A DNA stretch of 64,000 bases from Streptomyces venezuelae (GCF_008642375.1 NZ_CP029194.1:4774001-4838000); one strand, 5' to 3'; counted from the stretch's first letter, positions 16,096 to 24,733 are shown. Translations and numbers: made by a program. Notes: a model not told the origin generated them from the letters alone.

Positions 16096-16120
16096 GATGC
16101 AAGGGCAGATGCACGTGCAC
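16096..16120 (-). promoter_or_regulatory. Candidate operator upstream of the ATPase gene (copy 2)
   Basis: Read on the minus strand, the same 16 bases GTGCACGTGCATCTGC (complement of 16105-16120) are followed after three bases by TGCATC (complement of 16096-16101), exactly as in the copy upstream of DUF397. It lies 98 bases before the ATPase start and about 220 bases before the divergent XRE gene, so it could serve both. Confidence 0.6.
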
Positions 16121-16338
16121 GCGCCGGACCTGTCCGTCCCTGTGGCGAATCTGTGCATATCTTCTACGGGTTGACAGAGGAATCGGCGTGCATACGCCCC
16201 CTCGTGCGCCCCCGTTCGTCGAGCAGATGCCCGGAAGTCGCCCTCTTTCCGTAATCGAATGTGTACGCGCTGAAGCGTTTGGTGGCAGAATCCGGGGCTC
16301 GACGGGGGCTCGACACCGTAAAGGGGAGGCTGAGAGCC

Positions 16339-17211
16339 GTGACCGCAGGCGAATCCGGTGGCGCGAGCGGGAGTGTGGTCCGGCGCATCCTGCTGGGCTC
16401 CCAACTGAGGAGGTTGCGCGAGTCGCGCGGTATCACCCGCGAGGCGGCCGGCTACTCGATCCGCGCGTCCGAATCCAAGATCAGCCGCATGGAGTTGGGA
16501 CGGGTGAGCTTCAAGGCCAGGGACATCGAGGATCTGCTGACGCTCTACGGGGTCGGCGACGAGACGGAGCGCGGCGCGCTCCTCGGTCTCGCCCGCGAGG
16601 CCAACGTCACCGGCTGGTGGCACAGCTTCGGCGACGTCCTGCCCGGGTGGTTCCCCACCTACATCGGCCTGGAGGGCGCGGCCTCCCTCATCCGCGTCTA
16701 CGAAGTCCAGTTCGTGCACGGCCTGTTGCAGACCGAGGCCTACGCCCAGGCGGTCGTCACCCGCGGCATGCCCGAGGCACCGAGTGCCGAGATCGACCGC
16801 CGGGTCGCCCTGCGCCTGGAGCGCCAGAAGGTCCTCGTCTCCGAGCGGGCCCCGCACTTCCACGCCGTCCTCGACGAGGCCGCGCTGCGCCGCCCCTACG
16901 GCGACCGTGCCGTCATGCGGGGGCAGTTGAAGCATCTGATCGAGATCTCCGAGCACCCCGGGGTCACCCTCCAGGTCATGCCCTTCAGCTTCGGCGGCCA
17001 CGCCGGCGAGAGCGGCGCCTTCACGATGCTGAGCTTCCCCGAGTCCGACCTCTCCGACATCGTCTACCTGGAGCAGCTGACCAGCGCCCTCTACGTCGAC
17101 AAGCGCGAGGAGGTCGCCCAGTACCAGCGCGTGATGGAGCGCCTCCAGAAGGACAGTCCGGATCCGGCCGAAAGCCGGGACCTTCTCCGCGGACTTCTTC
17201 AACTCTCGTGA
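16339..17211 (+). CDS. XRE-family regulator with DUF5753 (Scr1/WhiJ-like)
   Basis: A 290-residue DNA-binding protein. The helix-turn-helix is at about 19-75 (LGSQLRRLRESRGITREAAG, then ASESKISRMELGRVSFK). The DUF5753 domain runs from about 100 to 285, with RVYEVQFVHGLLQTEAYAQA and LEQLTSALYVDKREEVAQY. I use the GTG at 16339, which has GGGAGG upstream and gives the family's usual N-terminus; an ATG 26 codons earlier is in frame. With the divergent ATPase and the DUF397 gene it forms a typical streptomycete regulatory trio. A TTGACA at 16171 is a possible -35 element but lacks a convincing -10. Confidence 0.92.
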   Translation: MTAGESGGASGSVVRRILLGSQLRRLRESRGITREAAGYSIRASESKISRMELGRVSFKARDIEDLLTLYGVGDETERGALLGLAREANVTGWWHSFGDVLPGWFPTYIGLEGAASLIRVYEVQFVHGLLQTEAYAQAVVTRGMPEAPSAEIDRRVALRLERQKVLVSERAPHFHAVLDEAALRRPYGDRAVMRGQLKHLIEISEHPGVTLQVMPFSFGGHAGESGAFTMLSFPESDLSDIVYLEQLTSALYVDKREEVAQYQRVMERLQKDSPDPAESRDLLRGLLQLS

Positions 17212-17273
17212 CACATCAGTACGATGACGCCACATCAGTCTGATCACGGGTAGCGGTTAGAGGGGTCTCCACC

Positions 17274-18731
17274 ATGTCGCACTTCACCGACCTGGCCCAC
17301 CAGTACATCGACGGCGAGTGGAAGCCGGGCAGCGGCTCGTGGGACATCATCGACTTCAATCCGTACACCGGGGAGAAGCTCGCGTCGATCACCGTCGCGA
17401 CCGCCGACGAGGTCGACCACGCCTACCGGGCGGCCGAGCGCGCGCAGGTCGAGTGGGCCGCGACCAACCCGTACGCGCGCCGGCTCGTCTTCGAGCGTGC
17501 GCTGCGGATCGTCGAGGACCGCGAGGCGGAGATCGCCGAGACGATCGTCGCCGAGCTCGGCGGCACCCGCCTCAAGGCGGCCTTCGAGCTGCACCTCGCC
17601 AAGGAGTTCCTGCGCGAGGCCGTGCAGCTGGCGCTGCGCCCCGAGGGCCGCATCCTGCCGTCCCCGGTCGACGGCAAGGAGAACCGCGTCTACCGCCTCC
17701 CGGTCGGTGTCGTCGGCGTCATCTCCCCGTTCAACTTCCCCTTCCTCCTCTCGATCAAGTCGGTGGCCCCCGCCCTCGCCCTCGGCAACGCGGTCGTCCT
17801 CAAGCCCCACCAGAACACCCCGATCTGCGGCGGCACCCTCGTCGCCAAGGTCCTGGAGGAGGCCGGCCTCCCGGCCGGTCTGCTGAACGTCGTCGTCACC
17901 GACATCGCCGAGATCGGCGACGCGCTGCTCACCCACCCCGTCCCCAAGGTGATCTCCTTCACCGGCTCCGACAAGGTCGGCCGGCACGTCGCCACGGTCT
18001 GCGCGCAGAACTTCAAGCACGCCGTCCTCGAACTCGGCGGCAACAGCGCGCTGATCGTCCTCGACGACGCCGACGTCGACTACGCCGTGGACGCGGCCGT
18101 CTTCAGCCGCTTCGTGCACCAGGGCCAGGTCTGCATGGCCGCCAACCGCATCCTGGTGGACCGGACGGTGGAGGAGGAGTTCACCGAGAAGTTCGTGGCG
18201 AAGGTGAAGACGCTGCGCGTCGGCGACCCCGCCGACCCCGCCACCCACATCGGCCCGCTGATCAACTCCCAGCAGGCGGAGGCCGTCTCCTCGCTGGTCG
18301 ACCAGACGGTCGCGGCCGGCGCGACGGCACTGCTGCACGGCTCGGCCGACGGGAACGTCGTCTCCCCGTCCGTCCTGGCCGGCATCCCGGCCGACTCGCC
18401 CGTGCTGAGCCAGGAGATCTTCGGCCCGGTCGCGCTCATCGTCCCCTTCGACGGCGAGGAGGAGGCCGTACGGATCGCCAACGACTCCCCGTACGGGCTG
18501 AGCGGCGCCGTCCACACCGGGGACGTCGAGCGGGGCGTACGGGTCGCCCAGCGCATCCACACCGGCATGATCCACATCAACGACGGCACCGTCCACGACG
18601 AGCCGATCGTGCCCTTCGGCGGCGAGAAGCACTCCGGCATCGGGCGGCTCAACGGCGACGCGATGGTGGACGCCTTCACCACCCAGAAGTGGATCTCCAT
18701 CCAGCACGGCCGGAGCCGGTTCCCCTTCTGA
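17274..18731 (+). CDS. NAD(P)-dependent aldehyde dehydrogenase
   Basis: A 485-residue ALDH superfamily enzyme that oxidises an aldehyde to the acid. Family motifs are VGVISPFNFPFLLS (147-160), the general base Glu253 in LELGGNS, and the nucleophile Cys287 in GQVCMAANR. The C-terminal VPFGGEKHSGIGRL is typical. The resemblance is to benzaldehyde or vanillin dehydrogenases, but the substrate is not fixed by the sequence. Two direct copies of CACATCAGT (17212-17220, 17231-17239) lie just upstream and may be part of its promoter. Confidence 0.93.
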   Translation: MSHFTDLAHQYIDGEWKPGSGSWDIIDFNPYTGEKLASITVATADEVDHAYRAAERAQVEWAATNPYARRLVFERALRIVEDREAEIAETIVAELGGTRLKAAFELHLAKEFLREAVQLALRPEGRILPSPVDGKENRVYRLPVGVVGVISPFNFPFLLSIKSVAPALALGNAVVLKPHQNTPICGGTLVAKVLEEAGLPAGLLNVVVTDIAEIGDALLTHPVPKVISFTGSDKVGRHVATVCAQNFKHAVLELGGNSALIVLDDADVDYAVDAAVFSRFVHQGQVCMAANRILVDRTVEEEFTEKFVAKVKTLRVGDPADPATHIGPLINSQQAEAVSSLVDQTVAAGATALLHGSADGNVVSPSVLAGIPADSPVLSQEIFGPVALIVPFDGEEEAVRIANDSPYGLSGAVHTGDVERGVRVAQRIHTGMIHINDGTVHDEPIVPFGGEKHSGIGRLNGDAMVDAFTTQKWISIQHGRSRFPF

Positions 18732-18751
18732 AGCCTTCCGATGCCCCTCTA

Positions 18752-18766
18752 GGACAGAAGCTGTCC
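18752..18766. promoter_or_regulatory. Palindrome upstream of the DinB gene
   Basis: GGACAG and CTGTCC flank an AAG centre, 56 bases before the DinB start and 20 bases after the dehydrogenase stop. The spacing suits an operator for a dimeric repressor. The cognate regulator is not identifiable in the window. Confidence 0.45.
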
Positions 18767-18822
18767 GCAAGGGTCCGTAGCTTGAGAGATGTCGGAAACA
18801 CTCACTACGGAAGGCGGACAGC

Positions 18823-19362
18823 ATGGTTGCTCTCGTTCCCACCGAGGCCCACGGCGACGAGCGCGGCGCGCTCCTCAACTTCATCGAGGCCCAGCGCGCC
18901 GCGATCCGCCGCTCCCTCCTCGGACTCACCGAGGAGCAGGCGGCGAGCCGTCCCAGCGTCAGCGAGCTGAGCCTTTCCGGCCTGCTCAAGCACGTCGCGG
19001 AGGTGGAGCTGAACTGGCTCCGCCTCGCGCAGCAGAAGCCGAACGAGAGGCAGCGCACCCAGGAGACCTGGGGCGAGGGCTTCCGGCTCGTCGGGGACGA
19101 GACGGTCCCGGAGATCATGGAGTTCTGGGCGGGCGTGGCGAAGGAGACCGAGGACTTCGCCCGCTCGGTGCCGAGCCTGGACGACACCTTCCCGCTGCCG
19201 GAGGCGCCCTGGTTCCCGAAGGACGGCCGGGTGTCGGTCCGCTGGATGCTGCTCCACCTCGTCCAGGAGGCGGGGCGGCACGCCGGGCACGCGGACGTCA
19301 TCCGCGAGTCCCTGGACGGCAAGGGCTCCTTCGAACTGATCGCGCAGGAGCAGGGGCGGTGA
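18823..19362 (+). CDS. DinB-family (DUF664) metal-dependent protein
   Basis: A 179-residue four-helix-bundle protein of the DinB/mycothiol-dependent maleylpyruvate isomerase superfamily. The putative metal-binding histidines are His57 (LLKHVAEVE), His145 (MLLHLVQEA) and His153 or His156 (GRHAGHADV), the normal spacing. Conserved family segments are LGLTEEQAASRPSVSELSLS and the C-terminal AGHADVIRE. GGAAGG precedes the start. Many such streptomycete proteins are thiol-dependent transferases; the substrate here is unknown. Confidence 0.9.
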   Translation: MVALVPTEAHGDERGALLNFIEAQRAAIRRSLLGLTEEQAASRPSVSELSLSGLLKHVAEVELNWLRLAQQKPNERQRTQETWGEGFRLVGDETVPEIMEFWAGVAKETEDFARSVPSLDDTFPLPEAPWFPKDGRVSVRWMLLHLVQEAGRHAGHADVIRESLDGKGSFELIAQEQGR

Positions 19363-19377
19363 CCCCGCGCGCGTACC

Positions 19378-19395
19378 CTGGTCAAAATTGACCAG
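19378..19395. promoter_or_regulatory. PadR-type operator 1, upstream of the PadR gene
   Basis: CTGGTCAA and TTGACCAG are perfect 8-base arms around an AA centre, 24 bases before the padR start and overlapping its presumed promoter. The shared core TCAA-NN-TTGA recurs twice upstream of the ABC operon, which points to autoregulation. Confidence 0.8.
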
Positions 19396-19419
19396 GGGGC
19401 ATGACCAGGAGGTACGGCG

Positions 19420-20061
19420 ATGTCGGCGATCCGGCTGCTCGTCCTGGGCGCGGTGAGGATGCACGGCCGCGCCCACGGCTACCAGGTGCGCAACGACCTG
19501 GAGTTCTGGGGCGCGCACGAATGGTCCAACGCCAAGCCCGGCTCGATCTATCACGCGCTCAAGCAGATGGCGAAGCAGGGACTGCTGCACGCCTACGAGA
19601 TCGCGCCGAGCACGGTCGGCGGGCCGCCGCGCGTCGAGTACGAGCTGACGGAGCAGGGCACGGAGGAGTACTTCGCTCTGCTCCGCGAGGCCCTGACCAC
19701 GTACGACCAGAAGATGGACGTCCTGTCGGCCGGCATCGGCTTCATCGTGGACCTCCCCAGGGAGGAGGCGGCGGAGCTGCTGCGGCGGCGGGTGCGGGCG
19801 CTCGACGAGTGGCGGGACGAGGTCACCGAGTACTACACGCCGGAGGGCGGCCCGGGGCAGCTCGGGCACATCGGCGAGATCATGCACATGTGGGTCCACT
19901 CGGCGGACGCCGGCAAGGAGTGGACGCTCGGCCTGATCGAGCGGATCGAGGGCGGGGCGTACGTGTTCGCGGGGGAGGGCGACCCCTTCGTGGGTGTGCT
20001 CGCCGAGGGCGAGGAGAACCCGTTCGCGACGGGCCGCGCCCCCTCGGGATCCACCGACTAA
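19420..20061 (+). CDS. PadR-family transcriptional regulator
   Basis: A 213-residue regulator. The winged helix occupies about 1-85, with the PadR pattern SAIRLLVLGAVRMHGRAHGY, SNAKPGSIYHALKQMAKQGL and the wing PPRVEYELTEQG. A C-terminal helical domain for dimerisation follows. An AGGAGG at 19408-19413 precedes the ATG. Three inverted repeats of one type bracket the gene, and a DrrAB-like exporter follows, the common arrangement of a ligand-responsive PadR repressor and its pump. Confidence 0.93.
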   Translation: MSAIRLLVLGAVRMHGRAHGYQVRNDLEFWGAHEWSNAKPGSIYHALKQMAKQGLLHAYEIAPSTVGGPPRVEYELTEQGTEEYFALLREALTTYDQKMDVLSAGIGFIVDLPREEAAELLRRRVRALDEWRDEVTEYYTPEGGPGQLGHIGEIMHMWVHSADAGKEWTLGLIERIEGGAYVFAGEGDPFVGVLAEGEENPFATGRAPSGSTD

Positions 20062-20075
20062 TCAAGGTTGACTAG
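20058..20075. promoter_or_regulatory. PadR-type operator 2, overlapping the padR stop codon
   Basis: CTAATCAA and TTGACTAG flank a GG centre with one mismatch between arms. The left arm overlaps the last codon and the stop of padR. It lies 79 bases before the ABC ATPase start. Confidence 0.7.
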
Positions 20076-20114
20076 GTGCCCTGCGGGGGCGTACCTTCCT
20101 CGGTCGGTGGCAAG

Positions 20115-20130
20115 TGGTCAAATTTGACTA
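20115..20130. promoter_or_regulatory. PadR-type operator 3, upstream of the drrAB-like genes
   Basis: TGGTCAAA and TTTGACTA form an inverted repeat with one mismatch, 24 bases before the ATPase ATG, the same distance as operator 1 from padR. Operators 2 and 3 are 57 bases apart centre to centre, which would allow cooperative binding of two dimers. Confidence 0.78.
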
Positions 20131-20153
20131 AGGGTTTTTCGGGAGGAATCGGA

Positions 20154-21128
20154 ATGGACAGGGAAGCGATCCTCGTCGAGGGCGCACGGAAGCGGTACGG
20201 GGAGAAGGACGCCCTCGCCGGGCTCGACCTGACCGTCGGCCGCGGCACCGTCCACGGCCTGCTGGGCCCCAACGGCGCGGGGAAGACGACGACCGTACGG
20301 ATCCTGGCCACGCTCCTGCGCCACGACGAGGGCCTGGTGCGGGTCGCGGGGCACGACGTGCGGACCGAGGCGCGGGAGGTGCGCCGGCGGATCGGGCTGC
20401 TCGGGCAGCACGCCGCCCTCGACGAGGAGCTGGGCGGCCGGCAGAACCTGGAGATGTTCGGCAGGCTCCACCACCTGGGCGCGCGGGGCGCCGGGGCGCG
20501 TGCCGACGAACTCCTGGAGCGCTTCGGCCTCACGGACACCGGCCGCAAGCCCGTCAAGCAGTACAGCGGCGGCATGCGGCGGCGGCTCGACCTGGCCGCC
20601 TCGCTGATCACCGAACCCGAGGTGCTCTTCCTCGACGAGCCGACGACCGGGCTCGACCCGCGCGGCCGCGGCGAGGTGTGGGAGTCGGTGCGCTCCCTGG
20701 TCGGCGGGGGCACGACGGTCCTGCTGACGACGCAGTACCTGGAGGAGGCCGACCGGCTCGCCGACCGGATCTCGGTCGTGGACCGCGGTCGGGTCGTCGC
20801 CGACGGAACGGCGGACGAGCTCAAGGCGAGGGTCGGGGCCGACCGCATCGACGTCGTCGTACGGGACGCGGCGCGGCTCGACGAGGCGGCCGGGCTGCTG
20901 CCGGCGGCGCGGGCGGAGGTGAGCGTGGACGCCGACCGGCGGCTCCTCAGCGCGCCGGTGGCGGACCGGATGGCCTCGCTCACGGAGACCGTCCGGGTGC
21001 TCGGGGAGGCGGGGATCGAGGCGGAGGACATCGCGCTGCGGAGGCCGACGCTGGACGAGGCCTTCCTGCGGCTGACGGAGCGAGAGCCCGGGCGCGGGCC
21101 CGGGCGGGAGAAGGAGGTCGCGGCATGA
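20154..21128 (+). CDS. DrrA-family ABC transporter ATP-binding protein
   Basis: A 324-residue ATPase with Walker A GPNGAGKTT (38-46), signature YSGGMRRRLDLAAS and Walker B VLFLDEPTTGLDPRGR. The C-terminal extension (about 220-324), with AARAEVSVDADRRLLSAPVA, is characteristic of daunorubicin-resistance DrrA pumps. I place the start at the ATG at 20154 (GGGAGG upstream), downstream of operator 3; the longer frame would run through the operator. It is coupled to the permease by an ATGA overlap. It probably exports a hydrophobic drug or metabolite sensed by the PadR protein. Confidence 0.93.
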   Translation: MDREAILVEGARKRYGEKDALAGLDLTVGRGTVHGLLGPNGAGKTTTVRILATLLRHDEGLVRVAGHDVRTEAREVRRRIGLLGQHAALDEELGGRQNLEMFGRLHHLGARGAGARADELLERFGLTDTGRKPVKQYSGGMRRRLDLAASLITEPEVLFLDEPTTGLDPRGRGEVWESVRSLVGGGTTVLLTTQYLEEADRLADRISVVDRGRVVADGTADELKARVGADRIDVVVRDAARLDEAAGLLPAARAEVSVDADRRLLSAPVADRMASLTETVRVLGEAGIEAEDIALRRPTLDEAFLRLTEREPGRGPGREKEVAA

Positions 21129-21889
21129 GCGTCGCGTACGTGGTGAGCGACTGCTGGACGATGACCCGCCGCGAGCTGGCCCACTGGGCGCGGCAGCCCG
21201 TGCAGGTCCTCGTCGGGCTCGTGTTCCCGGTGATGATGCTGCTGATGTTCGGCTACCTCGTGGGCGGCGGACGGGCCGTCGACGGCGACTACGTCGACTT
21301 CCTGGTACCCGGGATGCTCACGCTGACCATGGTCTTCGGGCTCGAAGGCACCATGACGGCGGTGACGCAGGACCTGAACAAGGGCGTGATCGACCGCTTC
21401 CGGGCGATGCCGATGACCGACGGGGCCGTCCTGGTCGGGCGGGCCGCCGCCGACATGCTCCAGTCGGCGGCCGGGCTGCTCGTGATGGTGGGCGTGGGGT
21501 ACGCGATCGGCTGGCGGGCGGGCGGCGGAGCCGGGAGCTTCCTGGGGGCGCTGGGGCTGCTGCTCCTGCTGCGATTCGCGATGCTGTGGATCGGGATCTT
21601 CCTCGCCCTGGTCGCGGGCCGGGCGGAGCTGGTGCAGGCGGTCCAGATCCTGGTCTGGCCCGTCGGCTTCCTCTCCAACGCCTTCGCCTCGCCGGACTCG
21701 ATGCCGGGCTGGCTCGGCACGGTCGTGGAGTGGAACCCGATGTCGGCGACCGCGACGGCGGTGCGTGAGCTCTTCGGCAATCCGGGCGGCGAACCGGGGC
21801 ACGTCATGGCTGCGGTGGTGTGGCCGCTGGTGCTGCTCGCGGTCTTCTTCCCGCTGGCGGTACGGAGGTTCGGGCGGCTCGGGAAGTAG
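21125..21889 (+). CDS. DrrB-family ABC-2 transporter permease
   Basis: A 254-residue membrane protein with six hydrophobic segments and the ABC-2 pattern RQPVQVLVGLVFPVMMLLMF at the first. Next come FLVPGMLTLTMVFG and a conserved WNPMSATATAVRELFGNPGG before the last helix. The start overlaps the ATPase stop (ATGA). Together the two make a minimal efflux pump controlled by the upstream PadR protein. Confidence 0.92.
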   Translation: MSVAYVVSDCWTMTRRELAHWARQPVQVLVGLVFPVMMLLMFGYLVGGGRAVDGDYVDFLVPGMLTLTMVFGLEGTMTAVTQDLNKGVIDRFRAMPMTDGAVLVGRAAADMLQSAAGLLVMVGVGYAIGWRAGGGAGSFLGALGLLLLLRFAMLWIGIFLALVAGRAELVQAVQILVWPVGFLSNAFASPDSMPGWLGTVVEWNPMSATATAVRELFGNPGGEPGHVMAAVVWPLVLLAVFFPLAVRRFGRLGK

Positions 21890-21937
21890 CCGCGCGGAAG
21901 GGGGAACCCGGAGGCGGTGAGCGGTGTATTGAAAGCA

Positions 21938-21956
21938 GCGGTTCACCGCGAACCGC
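21938..21956. terminator. Small hairpin after the exporter operon
   Basis: GCGGTTC (21938-21944) pairs with GAACCGC (21950-21956) around a five-base loop, 49 bases after the permease stop and 25 before the lipoprotein start. It may be an attenuating stem; there is no T-run. Confidence 0.4.
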
Positions 21957-21980
21957 CCGAGGGGCAAGGGGGATCGTGCG

Positions 21981-23246
21981 ATGCGCAGGCTCGTGGGAGC
22001 GGCCGGCACCGTCGTGGCACTGGTGTTGGTGGTACTGACGGGGTGTACGGCCCAGGGCGGGAGCGACGACTCGCCCCGGGCCGGGGCGCCAGGGGGATCC
22101 GGAGGACCCGGGCGATCCGAGGGACCCGGGGGCTCAGGGGTGTCCTCCCCGCGCCCGACGGGGGTGCTCGGGGCGGCGCCCCGGCCGGCCTCGTCGCCGG
22201 GGCTGCCCGGCCGGCCGCACAGTCTGGGTCTCGCGCGCGACGGCAGCGGGTTCGCCCTGCTCGCCGAGTGCGTGGGCGAGCGGGAGGCGCCGGAGAGCGG
22301 CTTCTGCCGGCAGCACGTGGCCGTGCTGGACGCGGGGGCGAAGCAGTGGGTGCTGCGGCGGTCGCCGCTGCCCGAGATACCGCTGTCGGCGGGGGTATCG
22401 GCGAATCTGCTGGTCCTCGGGCCGGGCCGGGCGCTCGTCGAGGACGGCGGCGCCGGGCCGGGCGCCCGGACCTGGTTCACGAGGGACGGGGGCCGGAGCT
22501 GGCGGGGGGGCGACCGGCGCACGGTCGGCACGACCCCGGAGATACCGGCGGGAGCGGTGCTCACCACCGACTGCCCGCCGCCGGCCGGGGCCTCGGTGGA
22601 CGACTGCGCGCGGACGCGTGTCGTCGTGGTCTCGCCGCAGGACGGGCGGCGCAGGGCACTGGCCCGGGTGCCGCTGCTCGGCGCGCACCCGCGACCGGCG
22701 GAGCAGCCGGAGCCCGACGGTTCCTGGTGGGTCTCGGGGACGGATCCGCTCTCGGGGCGTGCGGCGGTCGCCGTCTCCCGGGACGCGGGCCGGAGCTGGA
22801 CGGTGAGCCGGCTGCCGAGCCCTGCCACGGGTCCGGGGTGGTTCACGGCGGTGGCGGTCGGTCAGGACGCGGTGTACGCGGCGGAGATGGGGGAGCTGAC
22901 GGGCGGTGAGCCCGTCAAGAACCCGATGCGGGCGCTGCACCGTTCCGCGGACGGCGGCCGGACGTGGCAGCGGATGTGGACGACGGGGCCGGAGCGGGAG
23001 CCCCGGACGCTGCTGGGGCTGCCGGTCCCGGGCCCCGGTGGCCGGGTGGAGATCGGCGGGGAGATGTCGGGGTACGGGAGCGGGGACGGCGGGCGTACGT
23101 TCGTCCGGCTCGACGGCGGCTCGCACTTCACCCGCCGCACCCCGCTGGGACTGCTGCGGGAGTCGGCCCCCTGTCAGTACGCGCTGACGGCGGACGGGGT
23201 GCGGTGGTCGGAGTTCCGGCTGGCCTGCGAGGGCGGGGAGTCCTGA
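21981..23246 (+). CDS. Asp-box (BNR-repeat) beta-propeller lipoprotein
   Basis: A 421-residue exported lipoprotein. The signal peptide ends in the lipobox LTGC (Cys22), followed by a Gly/Ser/Pro-rich spacer to about residue 70. At least four Asp-box motifs can be read: TRDGGRSWRGG, SRDAGRSWTVS, SADGGRTWQRM and SGDGGRTFVRL. These mark a sialidase-like beta-propeller. The catalytic Arg triad of sialidases is not recognisable, so binding or scaffolding is more likely than hydrolysis. It is convergent with gad, 21 bases away. Confidence 0.85.
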   Translation: MRRLVGAAGTVVALVLVVLTGCTAQGGSDDSPRAGAPGGSGGPGRSEGPGGSGVSSPRPTGVLGAAPRPASSPGLPGRPHSLGLARDGSGFALLAECVGEREAPESGFCRQHVAVLDAGAKQWVLRRSPLPEIPLSAGVSANLLVLGPGRALVEDGGAGPGARTWFTRDGGRSWRGGDRRTVGTTPEIPAGAVLTTDCPPPAGASVDDCARTRVVVVSPQDGRRRALARVPLLGAHPRPAEQPEPDGSWWVSGTDPLSGRAAVAVSRDAGRSWTVSRLPSPATGPGWFTAVAVGQDAVYAAEMGELTGGEPVKNPMRALHRSADGGRTWQRMWTTGPEREPRTLLGLPVPGPGGRVEIGGEMSGYGSGDGGRTFVRLDGGSHFTRRTPLGLLRESAPCQYALTADGVRWSEFRLACEGGES

Positions 23247-23267
23247 GGGCAAGGGCCGGTGGGCCGC

Positions 23268-24686
23268 TCAGTGGTGGAAGGAGGTCGCCGCGGCCTTGTC
23301 GTGGGTGAACGGTCCCGACTGGCGCCGCAGTTCGGGCAGCAGCCGGGTCAGGTCCTCGACGAGCAGTCCGGCGAGGTCGGCGGAGAAGCCGTTGCGGCAG
23401 ACCACGCGCAGGACGGACAGGTCCTCGCGGTTGGCGGGGAAGGTGTAGGCGGGGACCAGCCAGCCCTGCTCGCGCAGCCGCCGGGAGACGTCGAAGACGT
23501 CGAAGGCGGTGACGTCGGGCGCGGTGGTGAAGGCGAAGACGGGCAGCTGGTTGCCGTAGGTGAGGAGCCGGAAGTCGCCCATGGCCTCGACGCGTTCGGC
23601 GAGGCCCCGGGCGACGTCCCGGGAGGTCTGCTGCACCGCCCGGTAGCCCTCCCGGCCGAGCCTCAGGAAGGTGTAGTACTGCGCGACGACCTGGGCGCCC
23701 GGCCGGGAGAAGTTGAGGGCGAAGGTGGGCATGTCGCCGCCCAGGTAGTTGACCCGGAAGACGAGCTCCTCGGGGAGTTCGACGGACGAGCGCCACAAGG
23801 CCCAGCCGACGCCCGGGTAGACCAGACCGTACTTGTGACCGGAGGTGTTGATCGAGGAGACGCGGGGGAGGCGGAAGTCCCAGACCAGGTCCTCGTCGAG
23901 GAAGGGGGCGACCATGGCGCCGGAGGCTCCGTCGACATGGACGGGGATGTCGAGGCCGGTGCGTTCCTGGAGGGCGTCCAGGGCGGCGCAGATCTCGGCG
24001 ACCGGTTCGTAGGAGCCGTCGAAGGTGGAGCCGAGGACGGCGACGACGCCGATGGTGTTCTCGTCGCAGAGCGCGGCGGCGGATTCGGCGTCGAGGTGGA
24101 AGCGGTCGCCCTCCATGGGGACGAGCCGGGGCTCGACCTCCCAGAACTCGCAGAACTTCTCCCAGCAGACCTGGACGTTGACGCCCATCACCAGGTTGGG
24201 GCGGGCGGTCGCCGGGTAGCGGTCGGCGTTCCGCTTGGACCAGCGGCGCTTGAGGGCCAGGCCGGCGAGCATGCAGGCCTCGCTGGAGCCGGTGGTGGAG
24301 CAGCCGACGGCCGCGGCCGGGTCCGGGGCGTTCCACAGGCGGGCGAGCATGGCGACGCAGCGGCGCTCCAGTTCGGCGGTGCGCGGGTACTCGTCCTTGT
24401 CGATCATGTTCTTGTCGCGGCACTCGCTCATCAGGACACCGGCCTGGGGCTCCATCCAGGTGGTGACGAAGGTGGCGAGGTTGAGCCGGGAGTTGCCGTC
24501 GAGCATCAGCTCGTCGTGGACGAGCTGATAGGCGCTCATCGGGGGCAGCGGCCCGTCGGGGAGCTCGTGGCGCGGTGGGGCCTCGGTCATTCCGCCGATC
24601 GGGTCGGCCTCCCCGTAGAAGGGGTTGAGCGCGAGCCGGCGCTCGTGCGCGGGCGGGGAGGCGTCGGGACCCTGGTGCAGCGGCAT
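23268..24686 (-). CDS. gadB: Glutamate decarboxylase (PLP-dependent)
   Basis: A 472-residue enzyme that converts glutamate to GABA and consumes a proton. The family fingerprint is complete: MPLHQG start, the TTGSSEACMLAGLALKRRW cofactor region, HVDGASGAMVAPF, and the PLP Schiff-base Lys285 in SINTSGHKYGLVYPG. The length matches E. coli GadB. The frame extends upstream, but the ATG at 24686 has AGGAG and the correct N-terminus. It is the second gene of a minus-strand pair with the CLC-type gene 47 bases upstream, a combination suggesting pH homeostasis. No GadC antiporter is in the window. Confidence 0.95.
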   Translation of the reverse strand: MPLHQGPDASPPAHERRLALNPFYGEADPIGGMTEAPPRHELPDGPLPPMSAYQLVHDELMLDGNSRLNLATFVTTWMEPQAGVLMSECRDKNMIDKDEYPRTAELERRCVAMLARLWNAPDPAAAVGCSTTGSSEACMLAGLALKRRWSKRNADRYPATARPNLVMGVNVQVCWEKFCEFWEVEPRLVPMEGDRFHLDAESAAALCDENTIGVVAVLGSTFDGSYEPVAEICAALDALQERTGLDIPVHVDGASGAMVAPFLDEDLVWDFRLPRVSSINTSGHKYGLVYPGVGWALWRSSVELPEELVFRVNYLGGDMPTFALNFSRPGAQVVAQYYTFLRLGREGYRAVQQTSRDVARGLAERVEAMGDFRLLTYGNQLPVFAFTTAPDVTAFDVFDVSRRLREQGWLVPAYTFPANREDLSVLRVVCRNGFSADLAGLLVEDLTRLLPELRRQSGPFTHDKAAATSFHH

Positions 24687-24733
24687 GGAGGACTCCTTCT
24701 GTCCGGGTGGTGCGTGGGGTGTGTGGGGCGGGG

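Noticed and set aside
16171..16196. A consensus sigma-70 promoter with TTGACA
   Set aside because: The -35 is good but no TANNNT lies 16-19 bases further on; I mention it only as possible.
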